Shown: positions 21,880 through 29,900 of the stretch, in pieces
Numbering within the stretch: position 1 is the stretch's first letter
How the letters are laid out: every line of letters begins with the position of its first letter
Source: Mesostigma viride
Taxonomy: Eukaryota > Streptophyta > Mesostigmatophyceae > Mesostigmatales > Mesostigmataceae
Assembly (NCBI GenBank): GCA_009746045.1
Contig: RPFO01000579.1
Coordinates: forward strand, 515,160 to 559,659
Reading direction: 5' to 3'
DNA length: 44,500 bases
The notes under the pieces: generated by a model
What the model saw: only the letters and a program-made list of their open reading frames with translations
Told to the model about the DNA's origin: nothing
The model's database searches: none
Program-made: the position numbers and the translations under genes

Positions 21880-24120
21880 CATCCACTCCACTCGTCTCAC
21901 CTCCTCCTTTTCATCGGCCCGCGTTTGCAGCGCCCCCCGTGTTGCTTCCAGCTCTCGCTGCAGGTCCACAAGTGTGGCTCGACAGCCCATGAGCGCTGCC
22001 TCTTTTTCTGCCAAGGCCTGTCTGGCCTGCGCGACTTCGGTCTCCGATGCTCTGGCCTGGCAGCAGGCGAGTTCCGCAACAATTCGTTGGTTCTCAGACA
22101 TCTGCAGTATCAAAACAAGTGGTTGACGCGGCGGTCATCAGTTAACGTGTGTTATCTTACTGTACACTTGCTTGTGTACCTCCTGATTTGTCAGTGTTGG
22201 TTCTTGGACAGCTACAGTAGCCAATTAAAATAATTAAATAGTTTTGAGCATGGAAACATACTGTTTAGTTCAACCGACATGCTGCGCAGCATCTCTGAGG
22301 TCTACCTGGAGGTAACAGGGAAGGAAGTAACATGACAACAACAATAAATAATACTGCCTAATGATAAGACCATAGCAATGACAATAAAGAACAGGAACAC
22401 CTCAGGCCACACATTAGGCGTGGCTGCCAACAACACTGAGAAGAGGTCAACGGCAAATGGCCAGTGGGCTAGTAGCGCCACGATTCATACTCTGACCCTA
22501 CCAGCAGTCTACTGATTTGTGTCACTGAGGTGTGCCTCCACTGGGAGGTCATAAAGCACCATCAAGTGCTTATATATACCTCGTATTTCCATGCTAGGGT
22601 TTCATTCCATGTCGTGCTTTTCTGTCCTTATGTTGCATGCCAATCTCACCTCCATCATAAATCATTCTCAATGAATAGATATATCGTTAATGTAACAAAC
22701 GCAGAAGCAACAAGAACCTAATAGTAGTACAACACATGCCTCGATCTGTTGGGAGGGCAAGGAGCACTGTCAGTAAGGAATAATCAATGAACCGACTTTA
22801 GGCCTAGAGTATCCATGAGGGCCTGATTACCCTTGGGAGATGGAACCACGGCTCATAGGGTAAGGGATTACGTCAGCGCTGTGCACCTAGCCACAATGCT
22901 GCTTTCCTTGCTCGCTTGCCAGGACTTCAGCTATAATGCTACTTGACTTGCAGCAAGGTTAAGCACTTCCAATTGGGTTCTATGGAGCCTCCATCGAACC
23001 AGGAACTGCCAGTGCATGTAAGCGCAGGCATGCAACCATGATAACTCGCCGGATCGGTAAAGAGTGTTCAGCTAGCTGTTGACCATCACTAACACGCTCT
23101 TACTTAATCTTTTTAAAAAATAAGAAGAAGAAGATCACGGTCTTGTTGTGTGGTACTCTACAAGAGCACTGTCAAACATAGCTTAGGCAAGATTATACGA
23201 TCATTGGCGTCCTCTTTTCTGGACCATTTGAACCAGTGACGGCCTGCTGATTACTATAGCTCGAGCGCTTGGCGGATGGACTCTGGACAGTGACCACAAA
23301 AGCTGATGACCCTCTGTTCGTGGGTGGGCAGTTGGATGGCTACGCAACTAAGCTCCTGCATCACGACCCCTTCCCTCTTGCGGGGCTGACAACGCAGAGC
23401 GACCATTGACCACTGGCATTCAGATGGTTTTTTAGTGGGGTGCCTCGTCATCCTCACCGGCTAGGTTCCTTATAGCTTGAGGATGCTGCCAGCAGCCAGG
23501 AGGTCTACGAACACAGTAGGAAGTTCAAAAATGCTACTATAAGTAACAATAGGGGGTAACAAGTAGTAAGACTTCTCAGGGTACCATAGAAATAGAAGCA
23601 GTTTTGAGATGTACTACTTCGCAGTATATCGCAGAACCATGTAGTAGGAGAAACCTTGCCACTATTTTTTAGTACTATTTTATACTACCTACTGAAATTA
23701 CTACTGGCCGGAACTATGACAACGGCGGTGACGACGGCGATGACGGCGGCGGCAGCCAATATTGCTACCTGGCGCACCCACCTCCTCCTTGGATGCGGTG
23801 ACTTCCTCCAGCACGCCTCGCGCTTCTGCCAGCTGTCGTTCCCCTTCCATCAGCATGGCTTTCACGTCCTCCAGCTGGCGCTCCAGCCCAGCTACATGGG
23901 CCTGGCAAAGACCCAGCTGGGCCTCCTTTTCCGCGAAGGCATGTTCGGCCACAACCGCCCTGTCTTGCCACTGCCTTCGCTCCAGATCCCCTTTTGCGTG
24001 GGATAACTCGGCTTGCTTCCTCCAAAGCTCCAGTTGTCTTCCCAAACGAGCAATTTCTGCCTCCATTGCTGCCTCGCGCGAGGGGCCCTGGGACGTCCCC
24101 TGTCCCACCGGCTGCGTTGG
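11866..24120 (-). CDS. gene A: modular coiled-coil protein, multi-exon (span)
   Basis: Twelve exons can be read on the minus strand, from the first recognisable one at 24120-23782 down to 12244-11990, plus a possible terminal exon ending at 11866. Lengths are 339, 201, 180, 189, 192, 186, 189, 180, 189, 180, 189 and 255 bp. All are divisible by three and all splice in phase 0, giving about 823 codons without an in-frame stop. Each cassette begins V/I/L/M-S-E/K, is rich in Glu, Gln, Lys, Ala and Leu, has a conserved L-x-R-Q-L-x-E-x-R-G-A-L-K-E core near its end, and stops at D-E or similar before GTGAG. The product is predicted to be a long alpha-helical coiled coil with no catalytic motif. 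Gene B on the opposite arm is a diverged inverted copy. Function is unknown. A structural or tethering role is only an inference from the fold. The true start codon and 5' end are unresolved. Confidence 0.7.
11990..12244 (-). CDS. gene A coiled-coil cassette 12
   Basis: The acceptor reads TTTTTTGCAG before VSERARATSEELERWQARA. The sequence continues with heptad-like AAADKALATKQAELLG and ELERRLAEAQA. Two phase-0 donors are possible: CAG|GTGAAT at 12007 (79 codons) and GAG|GTGATC at 11989 (85 codons). The second matches the D-E ending of the other cassettes. Its counterpart on the other arm is 38651-38909, and intron sequence upstream (to about 12687) is also shared. Confidence 0.75.
12689..12725. 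repeat. perfect 16-bp inverted repeat with 5-nt loop
   Basis: TTGTTTTTACAGACTT, loop GTTTG, then the exact complement AAGTCTGTAAAAACAA. It lies exactly where sequence shared with the other arm ends. It is not flanked by a U-run, and in this eukaryotic intron it is not expected to be a terminator. Confidence 0.85.
12965..13153 (-). CDS. gene A coiled-coil cassette 11
   Basis: 63 codons, phase 0-0, acceptor TTGCTGCAG, donor CAG|GTGAAC. It begins ISKTLENTQAQLLDAN and ends KEQEQKMAQ, with ELSGRQDRLDELERKLAN in between. It differs from cassette 7 (16698-16886) at only about eight positions. 63 residues equal nine heptads, so this exon keeps coiled-coil register. Confidence 0.8.
13404..13583 (-). 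CDS. gene A coiled-coil cassette 10
   Basis: 60 codons, phase 0-0. In the sense strand the acceptor is CCTTCCTTCCAG, directly preceded by a long (CCCT)n array, and the exon opens VSKTLRSTSAERQQCEA. It ends LEQANKGKDE before GTGAGC. The core reads VAALQRQLVEMRLKLEQ. Open frames that run from the satellite into this exon are an artefact of the repeat having no stops. Confidence 0.75.
13590..13815. repeat. (GGGA)n microsatellite
   Basis: An almost pure GGGA array on the plus strand, with one GGA slip near 13678. On gene A's sense strand it is (CCCT)n, ending just upstream of the cassette 10 acceptor. Confidence 0.97.
14007..14062. repeat. (GGGT)n microsatellite
   Basis: About 14 GGGT units, intronic in gene A, between cassettes 9 and 10. 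Confidence 0.95.
14115..14303 (-). CDS. gene A coiled-coil cassette 9
   Basis: 63 codons, phase 0-0, acceptor TTTCACCTCCAG, donor GAG|GTGAGC. It starts VSEALQRTLTEIQQCQDRVD, has AAKELQLLDCKADVAALQQ, and ends LEQAIKEKDE. It is closest to cassette 6 (17156-17341), closer than cassette 10 is. A (CCCT)n array lies about 220 bp upstream of its acceptor rather than against it. Confidence 0.8.
14521..14690. repeat. (GGAA/GGGA)n microsatellite
   Basis: GGAA units lead into pure GGGA units with one slip near 14621, then GGGC/GGCA variants to about 14760. Intronic in gene A. Confidence 0.95.
14771..14869. repeat. (GGTG)n microsatellite
   Basis: About 24 GGTG units, contiguous with the following GGTC array. 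Confidence 0.97.
14870..15873. repeat. (GGTC)n microsatellite, about 1 kb
   Basis: Roughly 250 units of GGTC with sparse substitutions (AGTC, CGTC, GGTG, GGTT). All plus frames are open (Ser-Val-Gly-Arg translation) only because the unit lacks stops. It lies in the intron between cassettes 8 and 9 of gene A. Confidence 0.97.
16201..16380 (-). CDS. gene A coiled-coil cassette 8
   Basis: 60 codons, phase 0-0. It reads VSEKLFATTQELQAKADAAA at the start, then RRAEVGDLRRQLEETRGALK and ends NIKDE before GTGAGA. The acceptor ends in CTCCCGACAG. It has no in-frame ATG, but that does not matter for an internal exon. Its nearest gene B counterpart is 35181-35366. Confidence 0.75.
16698..16886 (-). CDS. 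gene A coiled-coil cassette 7
   Basis: 63 codons, phase 0-0, acceptor TTGCTGCAG, donor CAG|GTGAAC. It starts ISKTLENTQAQLLDANTRAD and ends VEQEQQMAQ. It is a near duplicate of cassette 11, including flanking intron, so it arose by the local direct duplication. Confidence 0.8.
17156..17341 (-). CDS. gene A coiled-coil cassette 6
   Basis: 62 codons, phase 0-0, acceptor CCCTTCCAG at the edge of a (CCCT)n array in the sense strand, donor GAG|GTGAGC. It begins VSETLRRTSAELQQCRDRVG and ends LEQAIKGKDE. One residue is missing from the VAALKRL core compared with VAALQQKL in cassette 9. The matching cassette on the other arm is 33977-34189. Confidence 0.8.
17355..17592. repeat. (GGGA)n microsatellite with slips
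   Basis: GGGA units interrupted by GGA and GGAA slips. It lies just upstream of the cassette 6 acceptor on the sense strand, as (CCCT)n. Confidence 0.96.
18311..18502 (-). CDS. gene A coiled-coil cassette 5
   Basis: 64 codons, phase 0-0, acceptor ACGGTAG, donor GAG|GTGAGA. It starts VSENQRIVTQLTCSQARAAE, continues EAQLLGKQAKVAPLQRQLEE and ends DEKEE. Same subtype as cassette 2 (21901-22101) and the gene B exon at 32641-32841, where the CAG at this S-Q position has become TAG. Confidence 0.8.
18511..18925. other. intron sequence, nothing further recognised
   Basis: AT-rich intronic DNA between cassette 5 and the LINE tail. Short AATAATAAT-type runs occur near 18828-18855. Confidence 0.5.
18930..19245 (-). 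pseudogene. LINE-like ORF C-terminal tail and 3' UTR, left-arm copy
   Basis: The minus-strand frame contains EFFHECCQQREDRLDLEG and ends ADVLFRR...THAV stop. It closely matches the right-arm copy (32030-32335), including about 50 bp of 3' UTR with GCCGGCAGTGATGTTGCTGC-like sequence. The frame is broken upstream of FFHECC here. The tail style (aromatic, Arg-rich, ending in a YWLQRLSLAL-like helix) is typical of the C-terminus of some algal LINE polyproteins. That assignment is from memory and not certain. Confidence 0.5.
19583..19771 (-). CDS. gene A coiled-coil cassette 4
   Basis: 63 codons, phase 0-0, preceded by CAG, donor AAG|GTGAGA. It starts VSKKLRMTTEELQQSQNRTD, continues KEAQLSSCHSKLRELERQLA and ends EQAEKTDK. 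No counterpart was found on the gene B arm. Confidence 0.8.
19824..19846. repeat. (AT)n microsatellite
   Basis: A short alternating AT run inside the intron between cassettes 3 and 4. Further TATATA stretches occur to about 19970, each followed by GYTACGCCA. Confidence 0.95.
19975..20015 (+). repeat. tRNA T-arm-like segment
   Basis: AAAGGTCCTATGTTCGATTCC resembles a polymerase III B box (GGTTCGANTCC with one mismatch), similar to the motif at 9536. There is no cloverleaf. It is possibly a SINE relic. Confidence 0.25.
20376..20555 (-). CDS. gene A coiled-coil cassette 3
   Basis: 60 codons, phase 0-0, acceptor CTTCACTGCAG, donor CAG|GTGAGG. It starts LSKALQITAVRLRGAKARAD and ends RGALKEKMGQ. 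It shares the LERQLAQARGALKE core. Its nearest relatives are the ISK-type cassettes 7 and 11, and no gene B counterpart was found. Confidence 0.75.
20606..21389. repeat. 63-bp minisatellite, about 12 copies
   Basis: The unit contains TTCGATGCCACGGCCCGTTC then CTACGTTCCTCTGGTGACAT and TAGGGGTGGTGCTCATCGTCAGG. One copy has a 4-bp CTAG insertion near 20766. The unit is 21 codons long and open in two plus frames, but it lies in an antisense intron of gene A and shows no coding-type substitution pattern. I therefore call it a minisatellite, not a gene. Confidence 0.93.
21808..21880. repeat. (CCTG)n microsatellite
   Basis: About 18 CCTG units, 20 bp beyond the cassette 2 donor on the sense strand (as CAGG). 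The donor-side flank TCCACTCACCTCCTCCTTTT is partly duplicated on both sides of the array. Confidence 0.96.
21901..22101 (-). CDS. gene A coiled-coil cassette 2
   Basis: 67 codons, phase 0-0, acceptor GATACTGCAG, donor GAG|GTGAGA. It starts MSENQRIVAELACCQARASE, continues EKEAALMGCRATLVDLQREL and ends DEKEE. Closest in subtype to the gene B exon at 32641-32841 and to cassette 5. Confidence 0.8.
22140..23560. other. intron of gene A, mostly unrecognised
   Basis: It contains copy 2 of the dispersed repeat (about 22619-22690: CCTTATGTTGCATGCCAATC, TCACCTCC, TCTCAATGAATA). The rest shows no cassette exon, and a minus-strand open frame at 23254-23457 has no recognisable feature. Confidence 0.45.
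23782..24120 (-). CDS. gene A first recognisable coiled-coil exon (cassette 1)
   Basis: 113 codons in phase 0. Acceptor TTTTTACCACCAG, donor GAG|GTGGGT. It begins PTQPVGQGTSQGPSREAAME, followed by a long charged helix (RRQWQDRAVVAEHAFAEKEA, then LERQLEDVKAMLMEGERQLA) and ends EEVTASKEE. The gene B copy (26610-26960) is the same apart from about ten substitutions and four extra residues. There is no ATG shared at its start, so it is probably not the first exon. Confidence 0.8.
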
Positions 24121-24284
24121 CTGGTGGTAAAAAGTTTCGGATGTGGATGTGCAAGAAGAGGCAGAGGCAGCAGGGGTGGGGGTGCCAGGGGTGAGGCGGG
24201 TGTGGGGTGGGGTGGGCCGGGGGCCATGCAGTGGTTATTTTTAGCAAAGGGGTGGGGGTGGGGGCAATTTGAGCTGGTTGGTGG

Positions 24285-24420
24285 TCATATGACTGATCGT
24301 CAAGAGGGCTTGACAGTTCTTGCATGAAAGAGGCCACATTTTTCTTAAAAGCACGGCGCCGGCAAGATTGCACCGTATGCATTTGCAAGGGCCGGGCCGG
24401 GCGCGGGCCGGGCACTTCCC
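24285..24420 (-). CDS. gene A candidate 5' exon
   Basis: The minus strand reads NVASFMQELSSPLDDQS, matching NVASFMQGLSSPLDDQS on the other arm. The shared ATG (24325) could be the start codon. The donor could not be fixed, and the Pro/His-rich open frame between here and cassette 1 may be intron. Conservation in both arms is the only support. Confidence 0.35.
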
Positions 24421-25318
24421 GTAATTAGCTAATTACGTCCTTATGTATCAAGGAGACAACCAGCGCAGGCCAGAAATCGTATGCTGCAGGACAACACCGT
24501 CGACACAGTGGTCGCTTGGTCATCAACACCAAACGCTCTCTCAAACGGAAAGGACCATACCCCATGAGACTGCTGGCTAGGCTGTCGTGATTCTACCAGC
24601 AGTAACTCATGGGCGAATCGGAATTCTGGTACTATCCGCTTCCATTATAGTATATTCGGCCAGGATTACACGCTTGGCTATCGAGCAAGAGAATATATCC
24701 CTTTCGTAGACTAGATAAGTTCCCGGTAGCGTGCTCGATCGAGAGGGACATTGCCATAACAACACTCAGGGACATAATAACGCTCATGATCAGGGAATCA
24801 GCTCACCTGATCGCCTTGAGCTAGAATACCGTGCATGCTCACCATATGGTCCATAGCTGACTACAGGCCAGCTGTCAGCTAGTTCGTAACGTTGACGACG
24901 AACTCTAGCTTCAAGATCATTGTTTGCATACAAAGCCCTAGTGGTACGAACGAATTGCCTTGCAGACCAAAATTCCGTTTACACTTTACAGTGCATAACC
25001 GGGCAGGGGCCTTCACGACAGCAAACGTGATCAGGCGCACGACAGCACAACGGTCCAATTAAAAGCTGCCCATTCCACGTTCGCCTGCCGGCGCCAGCAG
25101 GTCGACGTGCCTGCAACTGCATGCCTGTTTGTAGCTGGTGCCTGCAAGCAGCTGCAGTCATATAATTGCAATGTCAACCGGAACAAATGTCGACGATTTC
25201 TTCTCGAAGGAATGCAGGAGTGCGCCCATTTTGTCATGATCCGTCGCTGGTGTTGCGATATTAGCGCGTTGCCAACTAAGCAGAAGCTTGCATGGCATCG
25301 CGGGCAACTGGCAAGACG

Positions 25319-25419
25319 TACCACCCGGCCTCGCCCTTTTACGGTAGAGTCGTACTAGCCCTACCTTGGGACATGAAGCAACAACGAGCGGGAAAGAGCT
25401 CGGGACTTTTTGAGAGATG
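25319..25419. other. centre of the palindrome
   Basis: About 100 bp of sequence not repeated in the other arm, separating the two arms. It includes GCCCTTTTACGGTAGAGTCG. No gene or clear promoter element was seen. The centre lies between two divergent genes, so a shared promoter region is possible but not shown. Confidence 0.6.
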
Positions 25420-26379
25420 ATACTTGCCAGTTGCCGGTGATGGCATGCAAGCTTCCTGCTTAGTTGGCACGAGATATCGCAACGACAGCGACGGACTACA
25501 ACATGGGCACCAACAACTACAACAACATGGGCGCACCATATTTCGAGGGGGAAGAATCAAGAAATCATCGACAGTAATTTACGTGTAAGCGTGCATTTCT
25601 TCAATGTACACGTTGTCCTCTGGCGGCCAGCGCGGTTAGGTGAGTAGGTCTACCGCTTTTTCTTTTGGAGGGGGCAGCTTTAAATTGGATCTCTCAAGGG
25701 CATAGCCGTTTTGCTGTCGCGCCTGATCACGTTTTGCCGTAGTGCACTAGAAGGCCCCGCTACGCTGTAAAGGGCAAAAGAAAAATGGCTCTGCAAGGCT
25801 GAATTCGTTAGTACCAGGGCTCTGCACGCAAACAACTATCTTCAAGCCAGAAATTCGTCGTCGACGTTACGAACTTGCTGACAGCTGGCCAGTCAGCTAT
25901 GGACAATGGTATTCCATGCCAGCTCAAGCCGATCAGGTGAGCTACAGCTTCCCTTATGATCATGAGTGTTATTATCCCTGGTGATCAGTGTTGTTATGTA
26001 TATGGCGATGTCCCTCTCGATCGAGCACGCTACCGGGAACTTGTCTAGTCTGCGAATTAAATGTATATAATCTCTTGCTCGAGAGCCAAGCGTGTAATCC
26101 TGGTCGAATATGATAGCTAAAATGGAAGCGGAAACCACTAGACGTCCGATTCGCCCGGTTACTGGTAGAATTACGACAGCCTAGCCAGCAGCCTCCTGGG
26201 GCATGGGCCTTTCCGTTTTAGCAAGCGTCAAGGGGTTGATGATCAAGGGACCATCGTGTCGACGCGGGTGACGTCATGCAGCATACAATAGGACGTAATT
26301 AGGTTGCTAAGGGAAGTGCTCGGCCCGCGCCCCGACGTTAATGCATCTGCATACGTTGCAAGTTTGCCAGTGTCAAGTG

Positions 26380-26489
26380 CTTGGAAGGAAAATGTTGCCT
26401 CCTTCATGCAAGGACTGTCAAGCCCTCTTGACGATCAGTCGTGTGGTGACCACCAACCTCAAAGTGCCCCCCCTGCACCCCTTCGCTAA
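26380..26489 (+). CDS. gene B candidate 5' exon
   Basis: It reads NVASFMQGLSSPLDDQS, conserved with the left arm. ATG at 26406 is shared. An open frame runs upstream from 26304, but its residues are not conserved in the other arm. Splice donor unresolved. Confidence 0.35.
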
Positions 26490-26609
26490 AAATAACCACT
26501 GAATGCCCCCCTGCCCACCCCACCCCCCACTCGGCCCACCCCTGGCACCCCCACCCCTGCTGCCTCTGCCTCTTCTTCCACATCCACATCCCAAACTTTT
26601 CACCATCAG

Positions 26610-26960
26610 CCAACGCAGCCAGTGGGACAGGGGATGTCCCAGGGCCCCTCGCGCGAGGCAGCAATGGAGGCAGAAATCGTACATTTGGCAAGACAACTGG
26701 CAAGACAACTGGACTTTTGGAGGAAGCAAGCCGAGTTGTCGCACACAAATGGGGACCAGGAGCGAAGGCAGTGGCAAGACAGGGCGGTTGTGGCCGAACA
26801 TGCCTTCGCGGAAAAGGAGGCCCAGCTGGGTCTTTGCCAGGCCCATGTAGCTGAGCTGGAGCGCCAGCTGGAGGACGTGAAAGCCATGCTGGTGGAAGGG
26901 GAACGACAGCTGGCAGAAGCGCGAGGCGTGCTGGAGGAAGTCACCGCATCCAAGGAGGAG
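26610..26960 (+). CDS. gene B first recognisable coiled-coil exon
   Basis: 117 codons in phase 0, acceptor TTTTCACCATCAG, donor GAG|GTGGGT. It starts PTQPVGQGMSQGPSREAAME, continues HLARQLARQLDFWRKQAE and ends LEEVTASKEE. Compared with gene A, a 12-bp tandem duplication (GCAAGACAACTG twice) adds four residues. The coding exon stays open and mostly conservative in change, unlike the intron indels around it. Confidence 0.8.
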
Positions 26961-29900
26961 GTGGGTGCGCCAGGTAGCAAATTTGGCTGCCGCCGCCGTC
27001 ATCGCCGTCGTCACCGCCGTTGTAATTGTTCCGGCCGGTAGTAATTTCAGTAGGTAGTATAAAATAGTACTAAAAAATAGTGGCAAGGTTTCTCCTACTA
27101 CATGGTTCTGGGATATACTGCGAAGTAGTACATCTCAAAACTGCTTCTATTTCTATGGTACCTTGAGTAGTCTTACTACTAGAAACTACGTGAGTGACCC
27201 CCGCGGCCCCGCTTTGACAGACCGCGCCAGTCGCCGGCTGCACCCCTAGCGGAGGGCGCCACGTGTCGAGCCGTTGGCAACCGGCGCGCCGGCGGCCCGC
27301 CCCGTAGGTCCCGGGAAGCCCTGGCGCGTCCGGCCGGGTCCCTGGGCGGCCCCTTGGAGGCTATGAGAGGCTCTGATGGTTGGCTGAGGACGGTACGCGA
27401 GTATATACTTTGGGCTCCAAAATACGGGTATATACTTTGGGCTCCAAAATACCGCGCTCCAAAATACCGCGTGCCAAAATACCGTGTTTTGAGGGGTTTT
27501 AGGGCGTGCATCCGCGTGGGAAACACTTAGCATAGATAGTAATGAACACAGCATGTCATTTCCCCATGTTTTCCAATTGACTACTTACCCAATCAGCACG
27601 CTGACGTCTATGATGTTCATGCATGCAATATTGATTGAGATTTGTTATACATGCAATCATTGCATGGTTGACATCCTTCATTTGTGACCTGCATTCAGTG
27701 ATTCCTGTTCGATGTTGTGCTTATGATTGCCCCTGTTGGCAACCCGGGTTGGCACTTCGTGATTATATAGGCGCTGGCCCTTGTCGACAGCAGCCGCCGG
27801 CGAGGCAGCCGCAGCAGGCCCAGCTCCCATTTCCGCCACCGCTCTGCTAAAAGCGTGCTGCCTCTTGGCATCCGCATTGTGTGTAGACTTCTTGCCGGTG
27901 ATGGGTTCGAGCGAGCGCATGTGAAATGGACGGACGGGAAGCTGCGCCCGCCTGGCGGTAAAACTGGGAACCAACATACATAGAAAGCCAAGATGGCACA
28001 AGCTAGCGGTGACGAAGAACCTGGTCCTGGTTTTTAATGAGGAACCCGGGTCTCCTTAGGTAGCTTATCCAACTTCCAATGGCCTATGGGTGTAGGGTGC
28101 ATCCAAACAGGTGGCATCATGTTTAATAACTTAGTTAGTCAGGCCACGCCATGTATGGATGAGCCAATGTGAGAGCTATACACTGCCTACCGGCACTGCG
28201 TACTATGTTTTGTAACCTCCTATTGTTACCATGCATGCTTGTATGCATGCTATGTTATCATCGTCGCGTGTCTTATTAGGGCTGCGTATACCAAGGCTAT
28301 GCGAATCAGGGCACAAGCAGCCCACTAGGGGCCTATGGCAAGGCTCCAGAGTTTAGGATAAATTATATAAATGTATAAGAAATCCTACTGGGATTTTGTT
28401 TTTTTTAAAGAAAAATCGCCACCATCCGGGGGGTGCAGAGCCCCCCCCGACCCCCCCCCTCCGGCCGAGACCCCTTACCGGAATTTCCGGAACCCCCCCG
28501 CCCCTTAGCAAAAACACTAGTATTTGCACTGAAAGTGCCCTGTTTATGGCATATCTTTGGAGTATATCATTCCGTTAGTGCAGGTACTAAGGCAACGTGT
28601 TTGTATTCCAGCAGTGCTTTTGGCAGCATTTTATAGCTTGTTATAACACATTATCGTGTTGCATGTCATAGATAGATGTTTACACGCGCGTAACCCACAC
28701 ACATATATGAGCACGTTATTATATAGAGGTGATGGGTTATCCGGGTGGTCTGACCCAAGGAAACCCCCATTGGACTATCCAACTAAGTTGTCCAATTTTG
28801 GTATTGAGGTTCTCTACCCTCGATCCTTGGGAATAAAGTGGGGGGTAGACTTTTCCTTGGGAAAAGAGATCGTCTTTTGGCCAACTTTGACTAGAGCTAT
28901 CATCCAAATACTTTGATAAAGCCATGGTATTATTGCATATTCTAAATGCCCTTGAAGTGTAGATACTCCTAGCATCTTGGTTGGGGGGTTTTGGAGTTGT
29001 GGCCTGTGAGTTATGATTTTTCTCATTTTCAGGGGTATGAAAGTGACAAAAATGGGTCAGCGGACTATGGGTTAACATTGGCCCAGCCCGGTCTCGCGTG
29101 CCCGTAAATAGTGGATAAATTGCTATGATCACGGCACGGCGCGTTAGAATCTCGAGCTTTTCCTTCGTCGACGACGCGAGGACTTGGTCCGTGGGACAAA
29201 GGCACCGGAAGCTTCCTGCACGCAGCCGTGGGCGCTCGTGAGGCGTATCCACGGTACTTCCCCTCCGGGCAAAAACTTCGGTCTAGATCTCCGTACTTCT
29301 CAGCCACGAAGATTAGTACCGAGGAAAATTTGCTTTGGGCCGCCAGCGGAACCAGGTTTAATTGGATTTCTTCCGTCAGTGTCGAGATTCCTCGCAGATT
29401 CGTCACAGATTCGTCTTACCTTGCGAATCCGATATCTGATTCTGGATCCAGGCGTCAGAACGGATCATGGCCGAAACATGGCCGGATCATGGCCGAATCA
29501 CATTGGCCGAATCATGGCCGGGTCGGGATCTATGGACGAATCACCGGGGCACCGTACCGGCCACCCAATTTTTCCTTGCAAGGGGTGGTACGCGGGGCAA
29601 TACAATAGATAGGGCGTATCTAAATTTAGATTCCAAATACAACTGCTCCACAGCAGGAACACCCGGGCTCGAGCCAGTCCGACCCCTTGGCCCTTGCAGG
29701 AAAAAATTGGCTGGCGGACCGTACGGTGCCCCGGTGATTCGTCCGTAGAGCCCTAACCGGCCATGATCCGGTCACTTGTCAGCCATAAGTCGGTCACCTG
29801 TTGGCCATGATTCGGCCATGTGCCGGCCATGATTCGTATGTTGTCAGAAGTCAGGGAAGAGATACGACAGCGCCCGCGCGGCCTCGGGGAAGCACTCTTT

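Larger units (their letters stand above)
23563..25318. repeat. left arm of the 3.6-kb central palindrome
   Basis: It matches the reverse complement of 25420-27179 nearly end to end with scattered substitutions and small indels. Shared landmarks from outside in are GTAGTAAGACT, GCAGTTTTGAGATGTACTAC, the cassette 1 exon, CAGTCAAGCCCT-type sequence, ATCGAGAGGGACATTGCCAT, GCGCCTGATCACG and CCAACTAAGCAG. It is one continuous inverted repeat, not two short matches. Confidence 0.93.
25420..27179. repeat. right arm of the 3.6-kb central palindrome
   Basis: Reverse-complement partner of 23563-25318. The outer edge falls in AGTAGTCTTACTAC, after which the arms stop matching and GC-rich unrelated DNA begins. 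Confidence 0.93.
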
